Assembly (NCBI GenBank): GCA_028285265.1
Contig: JANQPX010000053.1
Location: 186,001-250,000, forward strand
Length of the DNA stretch: 64,000 bases
From: Geminicoccaceae bacterium
GTDB taxonomy: Bacteria; Pseudomonadota; Alphaproteobacteria; Geminicoccales; Geminicoccaceae
Reading direction: 5' to 3'
Program-made: the position numbers and the translations under genes
Part shown: piece by piece, positions 47,753 through 57,399 of the stretch
How positions within the stretch are numbered: position 1 is the stretch's first letter
How the letters are laid out: each line of letters opens with the position of its first letter
The notes under the pieces: model-generated
Databases searched by the model: none
Told to the model about the DNA's origin: nothing
The model's input: the letters and a program-made list of their open reading frames with translations, nothing else

Positions 47753-49948
47753 ATGCCGGCCCCTGATGAAGGCCTCGATCTTTTGAAGGCCCTCGCCGAA
47801 AATCCGACACTCAAGCATGATCCGAATGATCGGCCAGAGGCTGGCATTCCGCTGAAGCTCATCTCTGATTTTGAACCTGCAGGCGATCAGCCGCAGGCCA
47901 TCACCGAGCTTGTTGATGGGATAGCCACCGGGTCGCGCGATCAGGTGCTGTTGGGCGTCACAGGATCCGGCAAGACGTTTACGATGGCGCATGTCATTCA
48001 GACGGTGCAAAAGCCGACGCTCATTCTTGCTCCCAATAAGATCCTGGCAGCTCAGCTCTATGGCGAGATGAAGTCATTTTTTCCGAATAATGCGGTAGAA
48101 TACTTTGTCTCGTACTACGACTACTACCAACCGGAAGCCTACGTACCGCGCACCGACACGTATATCGAAAAGACGGCGGCGATCAACGAACAGATCGATC
48201 GCATGCGCCACTCCGCGACCCGAGCTCTGTTGGAACGCGACGATGTGGTCATCGTCGCTTCGGTCTCATGCATCTATGGCATTGGCTCGCCCGAGGTCTA
48301 TGCAAAGATGATCTTGAACCTAAGAAAAGGCCAACGCGTCGAGCGTTCCCAGCTGCTCCGCGCCTTGGTCGAACTGCAATATAAGCGGAACGATATCGAT
48401 TTTCACCGAGGGACATTCCGCGCCAAGGGCGACAGCATCGAGCTCTTTCCGGCCCATCTCGAAGATCGAGCTTGGCGGCTTTCGCTGTTCGGAGATGAGA
48501 TTGAAAGCCTTGTGGAGTTTGACCCTTTAACCGGTGAGAAGACGGATCGGCTGGAGCGCGTTCGGCTCTATCCTAACAGCCACTATGTGACGCCCAAGCC
48601 CACCCTTCAGGAGGCCGTTGAGGCGATCAAGATCGAACTGAAAGAGCGTCTCGAAGAGTTCCGTTCAAGTGGTCGCCTTCTCGAAGCAGAACGGTTGGAG
48701 CAGCGCACAACTGCCGATATCGAGATGATTGTGACGACAGGCATGTGTCCTGGTATCGAGAATTATTCGCGCTTTTTGACCGGCCGTCTTCCCGGTGAGC
48801 CACCGCCGACCCTCTTTGAATATGTGCCGGACAATGCCCTCCTGATTGTCGATGAGTGCCACCAATCGGTGCCCCAGCTGGGGGGCATGTATAAGGGTGA
48901 CTTTCACCGGAAATCGACACTTGCCGAATTCGGCTTTCGCCTTCCTTCCTGCCGGGACAACCGGCCCTTGAAGTTTGAAGAATGGGAAGCGATGCGTCCG
49001 ACGACGGTGTTTGTCTCGGCCACGCCCGGTGCTTGGGAGATGGAGCGGACCGGTGGCGTTTTCGTCGAGCAAGTCATTCGTCCGACGGGTTTAATCGATC
49101 CAGAGTGCATCATTCGCCCGGTTGAGACCCAGGTGGACGATCTCATGGCTGAATGTCGCGACTGCGCAGAGCGGGGACATCGGGTCTTGGTGACGACCTT
49201 GACCAAACGCATGGCAGAGGATCTGACCGAGTATCTGCACGAGAACGGGATCAAAGTCCGCTACATGCACTCGGATATTGACACATTAGAGCGCATTGAA
49301 ATCGTTCGTGATTTGCGCCTTGGTGTCTTTGACGTGTTGATCGGTATCAACCTGTTGCGTGAGGGGCTGGATATTCCTGAGTGCGGACTGGTTGCGATCC
49401 TCGATGCCGACAAGGAAGGTTATCTTCGCTCGGAAACCTCGCTGGTTCAGACCATCGGGCGCGCCGCTCGCAATGTCGAGGGGAAGGTCATCCTGTATGC
49501 CGACCGCATGACCGGTTCGCTTGAACGGGCGATCGAAGAGACCAATCGACGGCGTGAGAAGCAAAAAGCCTACAATGAGGAGCACGGCATTACGCCGGAA
49601 TCGGTCAAGAAACAGATTGGTGACATCATCCAGCATGTCGCCGAGCGTGATCATGTCACCGTTGACATTGGTCCTGACGCGCCGGCAGCGCTTACTGGCA
49701 TGGATCTTCAGGCGCATATCGGCGAGCTCGAGAAAAAGATGAAAGACGCTGCTGCTGATCTGGAGTTCGAAGAGGCTGCACGGCTACGGGATGAGATCAA
49801 ACGGCTTGAAGCCTCGGAACTCGGGGTGGCTCAGGCCCCTACCGCGAGGCCGGCGGCGCGTGCCGAATTTCAGCGGGTGAAGAAGGAAAACGCGCGGGCG
49901 AAGGCAAAGCGATTGGCGAAGTCCAAGCGTCAGCGAGTCGGATCGTAG
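47753..49948 (+). CDS. uvrB: Excinuclease ABC subunit UvrB
   Basis: 731 residues from ATG 47753 (GGGAG upstream), a length typical of alphaproteobacteria. Walker A GVTGSGKT at 68-75, the damage-probing beta-hairpin around [21 protein letters not shown]-region residues, helicase motif [20 protein letters not shown], the QTIGRAARN motif VI, and a C-terminal UVR motif ([21 protein letters not shown]) for UvrC. A ~40-residue basic tail follows. Nucleotide excision repair with UvrA and UvrC, which are not in the window. Confidence 0.97.
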   Translation: MPAPDEGLDLLKALAENPTLKHDPNDRPEAGIPLKLISDFEPAGDQPQAITELVDGIATGSRDQVLLGVTGSGKTFTMAHVIQTVQKPTLILAPNKILAAQLYGEMKSFFPNNAVEYFVSYYDYYQPEAYVPRTDTYIEKTAAINEQIDRMRHSATRALLERDDVVIVASVSCIYGIGSPEVYAKMILNLRKGQRVERSQLLRALVELQYKRNDIDFHRGTFRAKGDSIELFPAHLEDRAWRLSLFGDEIESLVEFDPLTGEKTDRLERVRLYPNSHYVTPKPTLQEAVEAIKIELKERLEEFRSSGRLLEAERLEQRTTADIEMIVTTGMCPGIENYSRFLTGRLPGEPPPTLFEYVPDNALLIVDECHQSVPQLGGMYKGDFHRKSTLAEFGFRLPSCRDNRPLKFEEWEAMRPTTVFVSATPGAWEMERTGGVFVEQVIRPTGLIDPECIIRPVETQVDDLMAECRDCAERGHRVLVTTLTKRMAEDLTEYLHENGIKVRYMHSDIDTLERIEIVRDLRLGVFDVLIGINLLREGLDIPECGLVAILDADKEGYLRSETSLVQTIGRAARNVEGKVILYADRMTGSLERAIEETNRRREKQKAYNEEHGITPESVKKQIGDIIQHVAERDHVTVDIGPDAPAALTGMDLQAHIGELEKKMKDAAADLEFEEAARLRDEIKRLEASELGVAQAPTARPAARAEFQRVKKENARAKAKRLAKSKRQRVGS

Positions 49949-50309
49949 AGCGATATCGATGTTTGATCCGTGGAAGGACGGTTGGGGAACAGACACCCAT
50001 CACAAGTATCGTATCGGTGTGACCGGCGTGTCACGACATCCGTCCTAAGCTTGGACGACAAGCGATGTCATCAGTCTTGGGATCGGTGTCGACTGCGCTA
50101 CTCTCTCGTCGAGGTCAGCATGGATCATGGCGAGGTGCGCTGATTTTCGCCGAAGCGTCCCTTGTCCGGCCTGGGCGGCCAACGCGCCAGGCGTCGTGCC
50201 TGTTATCGATGATATCGCGGACGATGACATGGCCTTGAGATCCGCTTCCAGCTTTCTTGACGCTTCATGATTGGTTGCTGCGGATCCGTGCAGCGTCCAT
50301 AGTCAATCC
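49949..50309. other. 361-base interval after uvrB
   Basis: No confident gene. A minus-strand frame of 61 codons (50045-50230) has an AAGG close to its ATG, but no recognisable protein. No terminator with a T-run follows uvrB. Confidence 0.3.
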
Positions 50310-51092
50310 ATGCGATTAGCCCGTCTCATCCTTGATGTTCCCTCACCAGAAGCGCTTGCCTGCTTTTATGTCGAGCGCTTGGGCATGACGAGGCGCTCTT
50401 GCCAAGGCCGAATCCTTGTCGGCTATGATGATGGGGAGGATACAGCGATTGAATTGCGTCCTTCTCAGGCCGGTGCATCGTACGCTCATCGCCGCATCGA
50501 TCGCTATTGGAAGATCGGTATCACACTGCCGAACGTCGATATCGCCTATGAACAACTACGCGATGGCGGCGTTGCCGTGACCAAGCCCCGGCAATTCGGC
50601 GACATCGGCTATATGTGCCATCTCGATGATCCCGAAGGCTTCAAGATCGAACTTCTGCAGCACGATTTTGAGGGGAACCGCTCAGGTCAGGCTGGTGATC
50701 GGACGTCTTTGTTGGGGGGCGGCGCCAGGATTGGGCAGATTACGTTGAGGACAGCAAGGCTCGAGGCGGCGCTTGCCTTTTATCGCGATCGTCTGGGCAT
50801 GACCCTTTTGTCGGTTCAACCGGTGCCAGATTTTGGCTTCACGTTGTACTTCATGGCCTTTACTGACGAGGCTCCACCCGTTGATGATCTTGAGGCGATC
50901 GGCAATCGGGAATGGCTTTGGCGGCGTCCCTATACGACGATCGAGCTCCAGGATTTTGGTGGCGCCTCCACGGACTTTGTCTTGCCTGACGCTGGAGCAG
51001 CTGGATTTGCCGGCCTTGTGATCAACGGGGCTGGCAGCCACGCGGATATGCTCGTCGATGACGGCGGTGGTGCGGTTCAGCTGCTAGCCTAA
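50310..51092 (+). CDS. VOC (glyoxalase/bleomycin-resistance) family protein, two modules
   Basis: 260 residues from ATG 50310. Two vicinal-oxygen-chelate halves: first ARLILDVPSPEALACFYVERLGMTRR ... LDDPEGFKIELLQHD, second QITLRTARLEAALAFYRDRLGMTLLSV ... TTIELQDFGG. The paired beta-alpha-beta-beta-beta modules form one metal site in enzymes such as glyoxalase I and extradiol dioxygenases. Metal ligands are plausible (E in EL motifs, H in MCHLDDP) but the substrate is unknown. Confidence 0.8.
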   Translation: MRLARLILDVPSPEALACFYVERLGMTRRSCQGRILVGYDDGEDTAIELRPSQAGASYAHRRIDRYWKIGITLPNVDIAYEQLRDGGVAVTKPRQFGDIGYMCHLDDPEGFKIELLQHDFEGNRSGQAGDRTSLLGGGARIGQITLRTARLEAALAFYRDRLGMTLLSVQPVPDFGFTLYFMAFTDEAPPVDDLEAIGNREWLWRRPYTTIELQDFGGASTDFVLPDAGAAGFAGLVINGAGSHADMLVDDGGGAVQLLA

Positions 51093-51099
51093 ACAGGTT

Positions 51100-52038
51100 C
51101 TAGCGCGACAATTCCTGTAGGTAGGCAATGACGTCCCGGCGGTCCTGAGGGTCGCGCAGGCCTGAGTATGGCATACTCGTGCCTTTGACCAAGCGACCGG
51201 GGCGCTGGATGAAGCGATCGAGCGTTGCCGCATCCCATACAGCACCCTCGCGGGCAAATGCGCGCAATGCGCCGGAGTAGCGATAGTCTGGAGCACTCGC
51301 CGGCGGCCGGCCGAAAATCCCAACGAGACTGGGACCCTCTGCATGGATTCCTGAAACGGTCGTGTGGCAAGCGCCGCATTTGAAGAAAACGGTCTCGCCG
51401 CGTTCCGGATTGCCGACAAGGTTGCTATCGACCGCAGCGACATTGCTATGTCGTTCGTTCGGCTTCGCGGCGGTTTGCGATGCAGATTCCGTCGACGATC
51501 GATTGAGGAGGGGGCCGTAAATCCAGCCCTGAGTGGCCTTGTCCGGTAAGTTGACCTGGACCCACTCGTCTTTCTTCACGATTTCAACAATTCGTTCACC
51601 GGAACTGATTTTGGCGACGATGGCAGAACCCGTAGTGGGGGCCGCGCGAACGTTGACGTTAGTCCGGCTGATCTCGAGAAGCGCGCCTGTCGCCGCTGCT
51701 GACGGGGATGCGTTAGCCCGGTCGCTCGGCTCAGCGGTCCTTGGTGGTTCGGGGTCAGCCGCAAATTGATCGAGCAATGGTCCGAAGATCCAGCCTTTCG
51801 TTGCCCTATCCGGCAGGTCGACCTGAAACCACTCGCCTTCCCTGACGATCTCAATGATTCGTTCACCAGAGCTGATCGTGGCGACAATAGCGGAGCCCGT
51901 CGTAGGTGCTGCACGAACGTTGACATCTGTCCGACTGGTCTCGAGTAGGTCGCCGGGTGCCGCCGCCAGGTGACCAAAGGGAAGCAGCATCGATAGGACC
52001 GAGGCCGTTAGCACAGCCGATAGAGCAGCCAGACGCAT
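51100..52038 (-). CDS. Periplasmic protein with two SH3 domains fused to cytochrome c
   Basis: 312 residues. Signal peptide to about residue 27. SH3b repeat 1 at ~31-90 and repeat 2 at ~120-179 are near-identical (VNVRAAPTTGSAIVA-ISSGERI-EIV---EW-QV-LPD-AT-GWI-GPLL), joined by low-complexity Pro/Ala/Ser linkers. The C-terminal class I cytochrome c has heme site CGACH at 221-225, GPSLVGIFGRPPASAPDYRYSGA and axial Met289 in GTSMPYSGL. SH3b modules usually bind cell wall or ligands; the heme suggests electron transfer to or from a wall-bound position. This combination is unusual. Monocistronic. Confidence 0.87.
   Translation of the reverse strand: MRLAALSAVLTASVLSMLLPFGHLAAAPGDLLETSRTDVNVRAAPTTGSAIVATISSGERIIEIVREGEWFQVDLPDRATKGWIFGPLLDQFAADPEPPRTAEPSDRANASPSAAATGALLEISRTNVNVRAAPTTGSAIVAKISSGERIVEIVKKDEWVQVNLPDKATQGWIYGPLLNRSSTESASQTAAKPNERHSNVAAVDSNLVGNPERGETVFFKCGACHTTVSGIHAEGPSLVGIFGRPPASAPDYRYSGALRAFAREGAVWDAATLDRFIQRPGRLVKGTSMPYSGLRDPQDRRDVIAYLQELSR
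51502..51948 (-). repeat. Tandem SH3b-coding repeat units
   Basis: Two units of about 180 bases, 51769-51948 and 51502-51681, encode almost the same 60 residues, separated by a non-repeated linker of about 87 bases. DNA similarity is also high, pointing to a duplication within the gene. Confidence 0.7.
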
Positions 52039-52493
52039 CGTCGTCTCCTCGTTGATCGTGTCTTACGGTTTTTGGTGCCTGGAAAGATGTGATGTTCGCG
52101 CTTGGCGATATGAACACCGCCACCAGGAGCCCCCGCTTATACGCGTCAGCGATCTGTTGATGAACGGGTTTGTACAGGAAAAAGCGGCCTTTTTCCATGA
52201 GGTGTTGCCCAGAGTCGACGCCCCCTGAGTGATCCCGTGTCCCTGGTTCCTTGGAACTTCTCTTGATGCTCATGACGGTAAAGGGCGAGATTCTTGTAAT
52301 GTTCACGTTTGAATGAGGCGCCTACGAGGCATCACGGCATGCCTTGTTGGCGGGCGCCTAAGGATGACGACCGGCGAAGGGGACGTTGCCTTTCGGCTTG
52401 ATCTCAGCGTCGGCGGCCTTCGACACCACACACGAGATCAACAGCCCCCACCGTTTCGGCGAATGTGATGGCATCACGACGTAACACTTTCGT

Positions 52494-52567
52494 TCTCAAT
52501 TTGAGACGCAGCTTTGTGAAAAGCGGCGGTCTTGTCAGCACAAAGTGTCTCAAATTTTCCTCAAATT
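52494..52567 (+). promoter_or_regulatory. Three TCTCAAwTT elements, candidate activator sites upstream of uxs
   Basis: Copies at 52494-52502 (part of the perfect dyad TCTCAA-T-TTGAGA, 52494-52506), 52548-52556, and 52559-52567 (CCTCAAATT). Spacing upstream of a sigma-54-like sequence suits enhancer sites for a bacterial enhancer-binding protein. Inference only. Confidence 0.4.
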
Positions 52568-52591
52568 GACGCGTTGAGCTGAAGCCACGCA

Positions 52592-52607
52592 TGGCACGAT
52601 TCTTGAA
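52592..52607 (+). promoter_or_regulatory. Sigma-54-like promoter upstream of uxs
   Basis: TGGCACGATTCTTGAA matches the TGGCACG-N4-TTGCA consensus except for A in place of C in the -12 GC. It lies 141 bases before the uxs start codon on the same strand. Confidence 0.4.
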
Positions 52608-52747
52608 ACGCAGCCCTTTGGTTCAGCGTCTTAATGGATAGAGCGTCGGAGACACGTTCGATGACCACGTTGTCGACCTTGAAGCTGAACCATTGGCATC
52701 TTTAGAGCGCCGACAGGCATTGGCTTGGTTCGGTTTGGAGAAGGGGT

Positions 52748-53890
52748 ATGCAGGATAGCGCCAAGGTCGGGGAAAAACGCATCCTTGTGACGGGGGCTGC
52801 GGGGTTCTTGGGCAGCCATCTTTGTGAGCGCTTGATCAACGAGGGACACAAAGTTGTCGGCATTGACAACTTCTTTACGGGAAAGAAGCGAAATGTCGCC
52901 CATCTCCTCTCTCATCCGTGCTTTGAGCTTCGAGAGCATGACATCGTTAAGCCTTTCACCGATGAAACTGGTTTCGATGAAATCTACAATCTAGCCTGTC
53001 CTGCAAGCCCGATTCATTATCAATATGATCCGGTCCAGACCACAAAAACCTGCGTCCATGGTGCGATCAATATGCTGGATTTGGCGCGGACGAGCGGTGC
53101 CCGTATTCTTCAGGCGTCCACCAGTGAGGTCTACGGCGATCCCGAGATTCACCCGCAGCCCGAGCACTATCGAGGCAATGTCAGCAGCATTGGGCCCCGC
53201 GCTTGCTACGACGAAGGGAAGCGTTGTGCGGAGAGTTTGTTCTTTGACTACCACAGGGAATATGGCCTGCCGATCAAAGTCGTTCGTATTTTCAATACCT
53301 ATGGTCCGCGCATGGATCCGCTGGATGGCCGGGTGGTCTCCAATTTCATCGTCAAGGCGCTCGTCGGCGATGACATCACCATTTATGGGGATGGCTCGCA
53401 GACGCGCTCCTTTTGCTTCGTCGACGATTTGATCGATGGGTTTATCAGGATGATGGCGACAGGGGATGACCAAACTGGCCCGGTCAATCTCGGTAATCCC
53501 GAAGAATTCACCATGCTAGAGCTTGCGGATCTGGTGACAAAGGCGATCGGATCACGGTCGAAGACCGCGTTTTTGCCTTTGCCAAAAGACGATCCGACCC
53601 GACGACGTCCTGACATCACCCTTGCAAAGGCCATGCTTGGCTGGTCGCCGATGATGCCCTTGCGGCTCGGTCTTGCCGAGACCATCGCTTATTTCGCCTC
53701 ACTGCTCGCCGATGAGCGCGGCACGACATCCGCGTCCGATGCTGACGTCGCTCGTCTTTCCGGACGCCGTGTGGACACGGAGGTTCAACGTCACAAACCT
53801 GGCTTTGCGGCAAGCAAGTCTGCGTCCTCATCAGAGCCGTCGCGGGCGACGTTGGTGTCGCGATATGCCAAGCCACAAATGACGGGGTGA
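52748..53890 (+). CDS. uxs: UDP-glucuronate decarboxylase (UDP-xylose synthase)
   Basis: 380 residues. Extended SDR: NAD motif [16 protein letters not shown] (GxxGxxG at 16-22), [21 protein letters not shown] typical of UXS, Ser/Thr in [10 protein letters not shown], the catalytic Y154/K158 in ACYDEGKR, and [12 protein letters not shown]. It decarboxylates UDP-glucuronate to UDP-xylose for polysaccharide. The C-terminal ~60 residues after the fold are Ser/Arg-rich and probably disordered. No glycosyltransferase or polysaccharide cluster is adjacent. The start at 52748 has GGAGAAGGGG upstream. Confidence 0.93.
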   Translation: MQDSAKVGEKRILVTGAAGFLGSHLCERLINEGHKVVGIDNFFTGKKRNVAHLLSHPCFELREHDIVKPFTDETGFDEIYNLACPASPIHYQYDPVQTTKTCVHGAINMLDLARTSGARILQASTSEVYGDPEIHPQPEHYRGNVSSIGPRACYDEGKRCAESLFFDYHREYGLPIKVVRIFNTYGPRMDPLDGRVVSNFIVKALVGDDITIYGDGSQTRSFCFVDDLIDGFIRMMATGDDQTGPVNLGNPEEFTMLELADLVTKAIGSRSKTAFLPLPKDDPTRRRPDITLAKAMLGWSPMMPLRLGLAETIAYFASLLADERGTTSASDADVARLSGRRVDTEVQRHKPGFAASKSASSSEPSRATLVSRYAKPQMTG

Positions 53891-53924
53891 GCGCTGCTCT
53901 CAGAGGTGATCGGCCGATCGATCC

Positions 53925-54137
53925 ATGATCTCTCAAAAGCAGCATGCTATGCGCGCCGCTGTCTTCGCCTTTCGTTGTGCTTGGCATCGTGGCGATACGC
54001 GCGACATGGCGGTCGCAGCAGCATTGCGCGCCTATCGGAACCTCTTGCCCGACGACGAGGAGGCTTCTGATCAGGTGGTAACGGCGATCATCGAGGCCAT
54101 TAGGCTTCGACCGCACTGGATCAGGTCTGATCGCTGA
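53925..54137 (+). CDS. Small hypothetical protein
   Basis: 70 residues, helical, with AALRAYRNLLPDDEEASDQVVTAIIEAIRLRP; no family recognised. ATG 53925, or ATG 53949 (MRAAVFAF) without the first eight residues. It is 34 bases after uxs and could share its transcript. The composition looks protein-like but evidence is limited. Confidence 0.45.
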   Translation: MISQKQHAMRAAVFAFRCAWHRGDTRDMAVAAALRAYRNLLPDDEEASDQVVTAIIEAIRLRPHWIRSDR

Positions 54138-54411
54138 GGATATCCGGCCGCAGCGGCCGGCTTGTCCCGACAGCGCCCCTCATTCCCTGGCGTGTGGGTG
54201 AGGTGATCTGTGAGCCGACGCTGGTCGCCAAGCATGGGGTCAACGCGCTGTCTTCTGCACAACCCGGGACGCTCTCAACGCGCTGCCTGTATCAGCTGGC
54301 GCGGCAGGGCATGACCTCACTCAAAAGTCTGCGGGAACGACCTGCTGAGGTGGTTCTCCTGGCACCGACTCCTGGTTAGACTGCCGCCTCAATCGGGCAA
54401 GGGAGACTATC

Positions 54412-54978
54412 ATGATCTGGCTTTGGCTTGGGCTTATCGTCTGGAGTGCTGTGCATGCGATGCCATCGCTGGCTCCTGGATTGAAAACAAAGCTCATCGG
54501 TGGTCTCGGCGAAGGGCCTTATAAAGGGGCGTTCGCCCTCCTGATCGTTGCTTCGATCGTCCTGATGGTCCTCGGCTGGCAATGGTCTGTGGCCGATATC
54601 GTTTATGAGCCACCCCTTTGGGGACGGCATGTTGCCATGCTCTTGGTGTTGATCGCTTTCCTTCTCTTTGCTTTCTCCCACGGCAAGAGCAACATGAAGC
54701 GTTTCATTCGCCATCCCCAGCTGTCGGCTGTGGTGGCATGGGCGATCGGCCATCTCCTTGCCAATGGCGATAGTCGCTCCGTGGTGCTTTTTGGCGTTCT
54801 TGGTCTCTGGGCGTTGATTGAGATGGTGTTGCTGAACCGCCGGGACGGCGCGCCGACGTTGCCGGCACCGCGCCCTTGGCTGGCCGAGCTGAAACCAGTT
54901 GTGATCGGCTTGGTTCTCTATGTGATTTTCATCGTCGTCCATCCCTATCTCTTCGGCGTATCACCAATCGGTCGGTGA
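54412..54978 (+). CDS. NnrU family membrane protein
   Basis: 188 residues, starting MIWLWLGLIVWSAVHAMPSLAPGLK. Five to six hydrophobic segments with the NnrU motifs ...HAMPS..P and FSHGKSNMKRFIRHPQL. NnrU proteins are linked to nitrite/nitric oxide metabolism in some species, and the family is also found without denitrification genes, as here. First of a three-gene run with the ICMT-like and GFA genes. Confidence 0.85.
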   Translation: MIWLWLGLIVWSAVHAMPSLAPGLKTKLIGGLGEGPYKGAFALLIVASIVLMVLGWQWSVADIVYEPPLWGRHVAMLLVLIAFLLFAFSHGKSNMKRFIRHPQLSAVVAWAIGHLLANGDSRSVVLFGVLGLWALIEMVLLNRRDGAPTLPAPRPWLAELKPVVIGLVLYVIFIVVHPYLFGVSPIGR

Positions 54979-54981
54979 ACC

Positions 54982-55449
54982 ATGCCAGGAATGCCAACAC
55001 CTCGGTCTCCGTTCGATATTCCGCCTGTCTACTTTCTTTTGGCCATCCTGTTGATGCTGGCGCTTCATCGATGGTTACCGATCGTCGATCTGGTTGATCC
55101 GCCATGGTCTCGATTGGGGTGGGTGTTGATCGTCGGTGGCGTTCTTTTGGCCCTCTGGGCCGAGCGCCTTTTCGCGCATGCCGGCACGGGCGTTCGTCCG
55201 TTTACGCCATCGACGGCGCTGGTGGCGACGGGCCCGTATCGTCTCACGCGCAATCCCATGTATCTCGGGATGATCCTGGTTCTTCTCGGCGGCTTTATCC
55301 TTGGCGGTAGCCTGTCGAGTTTCCTTCTCATTCCTGTCTTCTTTTGGCTCATCCATACACGTTTTGTGCTGCCCGAGGAGGATCACATGGCTGCGCATTT
55401 TGGCAAGGATTTTGAAGACTTTAAGCAGAAGACCCGTCGTTGGCTTTAG
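54982..55449 (+). CDS. Isoprenylcysteine carboxylmethyltransferase-like membrane protein
   Basis: 155 residues, three to four helices. The PEMT/ICMT signature is GPYRLTRNPMYLGMILVLLGG followed by PEEDHMAAHFGKDFEDFKQKTRRWL, where the conserved acidic and Arg residues bind SAM. Bacterial members methylate unknown lipids or small molecules. It starts three bases after the NnrU stop. Confidence 0.87.
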   Translation: MPGMPTPRSPFDIPPVYFLLAILLMLALHRWLPIVDLVDPPWSRLGWVLIVGGVLLALWAERLFAHAGTGVRPFTPSTALVATGPYRLTRNPMYLGMILVLLGGFILGGSLSSFLLIPVFFWLIHTRFVLPEEDHMAAHFGKDFEDFKQKTRRWL

Positions 55450-55460
55450 GGAGATGGAAC

Positions 55461-55862
55461 ATGGGTGTGAAGCGCGGTCGCTGCCTTTGCGGCAGCGTGA
55501 CGTTCGAATATACCGGTGATGAAAATTGGCGAGCGCATTGCCATTGCGAAAGCTGTCGGCGGCAGACCTCATCGCCGTTTACCACGTTTATGGGTGTTCC
55601 CCATGGCGCTTGGCGTTTTACCGGCGCTGATCCAAAGGTCTATGTCTCGTCGCCCGGCGTTCGCCGCCTGTTTTGCGAGACCTGCGGCGCGCCGGTCGCC
55701 TATGAGGCTGATGCGTTCCCCAATGAAATACACTTCTATGCTGCGAGCTTGGTGGATCCGACGACCTTCGAACCGGAACGGCATGTCCATACCGATGAGC
55801 GACTTCCTTGGATTCATTTGAACGATAAACTGCCCGTCCATCCCCGTGGCAGTGACGGGTAG
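55461..55862 (+). CDS. GFA (glutathione-dependent formaldehyde-activating-like) family protein
   Basis: 133 residues from ATG 55461, behind AGGGAGATGG. Zinc-binding Cys pattern: CLCGSV, HCHCESCRR and FCETCGAP. The fold binds zinc through these Cys. The formaldehyde link applies to one member; most GFA proteins have unknown function. 11 bases after the ICMT-like gene. Confidence 0.88.
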   Translation: MGVKRGRCLCGSVTFEYTGDENWRAHCHCESCRRQTSSPFTTFMGVPHGAWRFTGADPKVYVSSPGVRRLFCETCGAPVAYEADAFPNEIHFYAASLVDPTTFEPERHVHTDERLPWIHLNDKLPVHPRGSDG

Positions 55863-55887
55863 GATCCAGACGATCGGAAACGCCGGG

Positions 55888-56427
55888 TTACTGCTTTGTC
55901 GAGCCGTTGGCCCGATGATCGGGTCCTTCGCCATGACTGCGCTCGCGCGCATAGATCATGCGTTGACGTTCGGTCAGCAAGGGCTTCACCTCAATATGCG
56001 CTGCAAGATGGACGGCTCTCAAGGCAGCTTCGAGCCTGCCGATCTTTTCGGTCGCGTGGGCGACAAGGGTCAGGGTCGGCGTACCCTTGGCAAACAGCAC
56101 GTCCAAGGCGGCTTCGGCAGCGATCAATTGTAGCCCCAGCGGTCGGGCTTTCGCCAACATTGTCAGGCGGATGACGTTGATACGAGCGCGCTGATCCGCG
56201 CTCAAGGCCATCACGTCTGCCAGTTCCATGGCATGAAGCGGACTTGGCCAGCCATTGAGTTCGGCCGCCTTCGCGTAGCCTAATCCTGCACCATCGCGCA
56301 GCCCCTGGACGCGCGCGGATGTGAGGGCCTTGATCGTGGGCACGCTTTGGCCTTTGTCGAGCGGTGCTTCTGCAAGGGCCGGTAGCGCTATCAGGCCGGC
56401 GAGGACGAAGGCGGCATATCGGAGCAT
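55888..56427 (-). CDS. Periplasmic LTXXQ-motif (Spy/CpxP-like) protein
   Basis: 179 residues with signal peptide (MLRYAAFVLAGLIALPALAEA). Helical with two LTXXQ-type motifs: MALSADQRARI and LLTERQRMIYARE. Spy/CpxP family members are periplasmic chaperones or stress sensors. It is 12 bases downstream of thiY on the same strand, so it may be transcribed with the thiamine-related operon, although the functional link is unclear. Confidence 0.8.
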   Translation of the reverse strand: MLRYAAFVLAGLIALPALAEAPLDKGQSVPTIKALTSARVQGLRDGAGLGYAKAAELNGWPSPLHAMELADVMALSADQRARINVIRLTMLAKARPLGLQLIAAEAALDVLFAKGTPTLTLVAHATEKIGRLEAALRAVHLAAHIEVKPLLTERQRMIYARERSHGEGPDHRANGSTKQ

Positions 56428-56439
56428 GATTGGCTTCCT

Positions 56440-57399
56440 TCAGCGCTCCAACTCAACGGCATATGTTGCTACGTCAGGCGCATCTTTGATGAGCCCTTGC
56501 TCTTCGAGAAAAGCAGCAAATCGACGGTAGCGGCTTTCATCAAGGGCAGCAGGCCGTGAGGCGAAGCGACGAAGCGTGTCTTTCCAGGCACGAGCGTTCA
56601 ATTCGTTATCGAGCTCTTCCCCGCCATTGAGAAAGAGCTCATAGCTCTCATCCGGGTGGTTCAAGAGATACTGCGTGCCGGCCTCGATGGCGTCGAGAAA
56701 GCGGGCGAGTTTCGGATCGTCGAGGCGATCGTTCTTGGCAATAAAGATGAGTTCATCATAGGCGGGCACGCCTTCTTCTTCGGGAAAGAAGGCACGGCCA
56801 GGCTGTCCTTCGATGTCGAGCTGGTTGAGTTCGAAATTTCTGAACGCACCAATCACACCGTCGACCTGGCCCGCGAGGAGGGCGGGCGACAGCGCGAAGT
56901 TCACGTTGATTAGCTCGATATCATCGAGGGCTAGGCCGTGTTTGGCGAGCATCGCGCCAAGGAGGGCATCCTCAAAGCCGCCGACGGAATAACCGACTTT
57001 TTTGTCCTTCAGATCGGTGATGCTCTGAATCGGACCGTCTTTCAAGACGACCAACGAATTCAGCGGCGTCCCGACGAGTGTGCCAATGCGGGTGAGCGGA
57101 AGGCCTTCATGGATCTGAATGTGCAGCTGGGGTTGGTAGCTGATGGCAATGTCACCCTGGCCGGCAGCCACCAAACGAGGGGGAGCGTTGGGATCGGCGG
57201 GGGCAATGATCTCGACATCGAGGTCGACGGCCTCGAAATAGCCCAGCTCATCCGCAATCATAATCGGCGCATGGTCGGGATTAATGAACCAGTCCAAGAG
57301 GAGGGTCAGCGGCTCTGCTGCTTTGGATGTGGTTGTACCAACGAGGCTAGAGGCCGCCATGAGCATCAAGACGGCGAGTGTGCGACAAGACGAAATCAC
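56440..57399 (-). CDS. thiY: Pyrimidine-precursor ABC transporter binding protein (NMT1/THI5-like)
   Basis: 319 residues with a signal peptide. The NMT1/THI5 signature is LTLLLDWFINPDHAPIMIADELGYFEAVDLD, then ISYQPQLHI, KDKKVGYSVGGFEDALL. It binds a thiamine pyrimidine degradation product (formylaminopyrimidine/HMP type) in the periplasm. Together with thiZ and thiX downstream of a TPP riboswitch, this assigns the operon to thiamine salvage. Confidence 0.92.
   Translation of the reverse strand: MISSCRTLAVLMLMAASSLVGTTTSKAAEPLTLLLDWFINPDHAPIMIADELGYFEAVDLDVEIIAPADPNAPPRLVAAGQGDIAISYQPQLHIQIHEGLPLTRIGTLVGTPLNSLVVLKDGPIQSITDLKDKKVGYSVGGFEDALLGAMLAKHGLALDDIELINVNFALSPALLAGQVDGVIGAFRNFELNQLDIEGQPGRAFFPEEEGVPAYDELIFIAKNDRLDDPKLARFLDAIEAGTQYLLNHPDESYELFLNGGEELDNELNARAWKDTLRRFASRPAALDESRYRRFAAFLEEQGLIKDAPDVATYAVELER

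Larger units (their letters stand above)
52039..52747. other. 709-base interval between the SH3-cytochrome gene and uxs
   Basis: No gene is supported. A symmetrical hairpin GGAAAAAG-CGGC-CTTTTTCC is at 52177-52196. Repeated TCTCAAwTT elements are at 52494-52567 and a sigma-54-like sequence at 52592-52607. The rest has frames on the minus strand only, with no protein character. Confidence 0.45.

Noticed and set aside
50045-50230. 61-codon minus-strand frame after uvrB
   Set aside because: AAGG is too close to the start and no family is recognised; insufficient support.
54194-54379. 61-codon plus-strand frame before the NnrU gene
   Set aside because: No ribosome site and no protein-like pattern.
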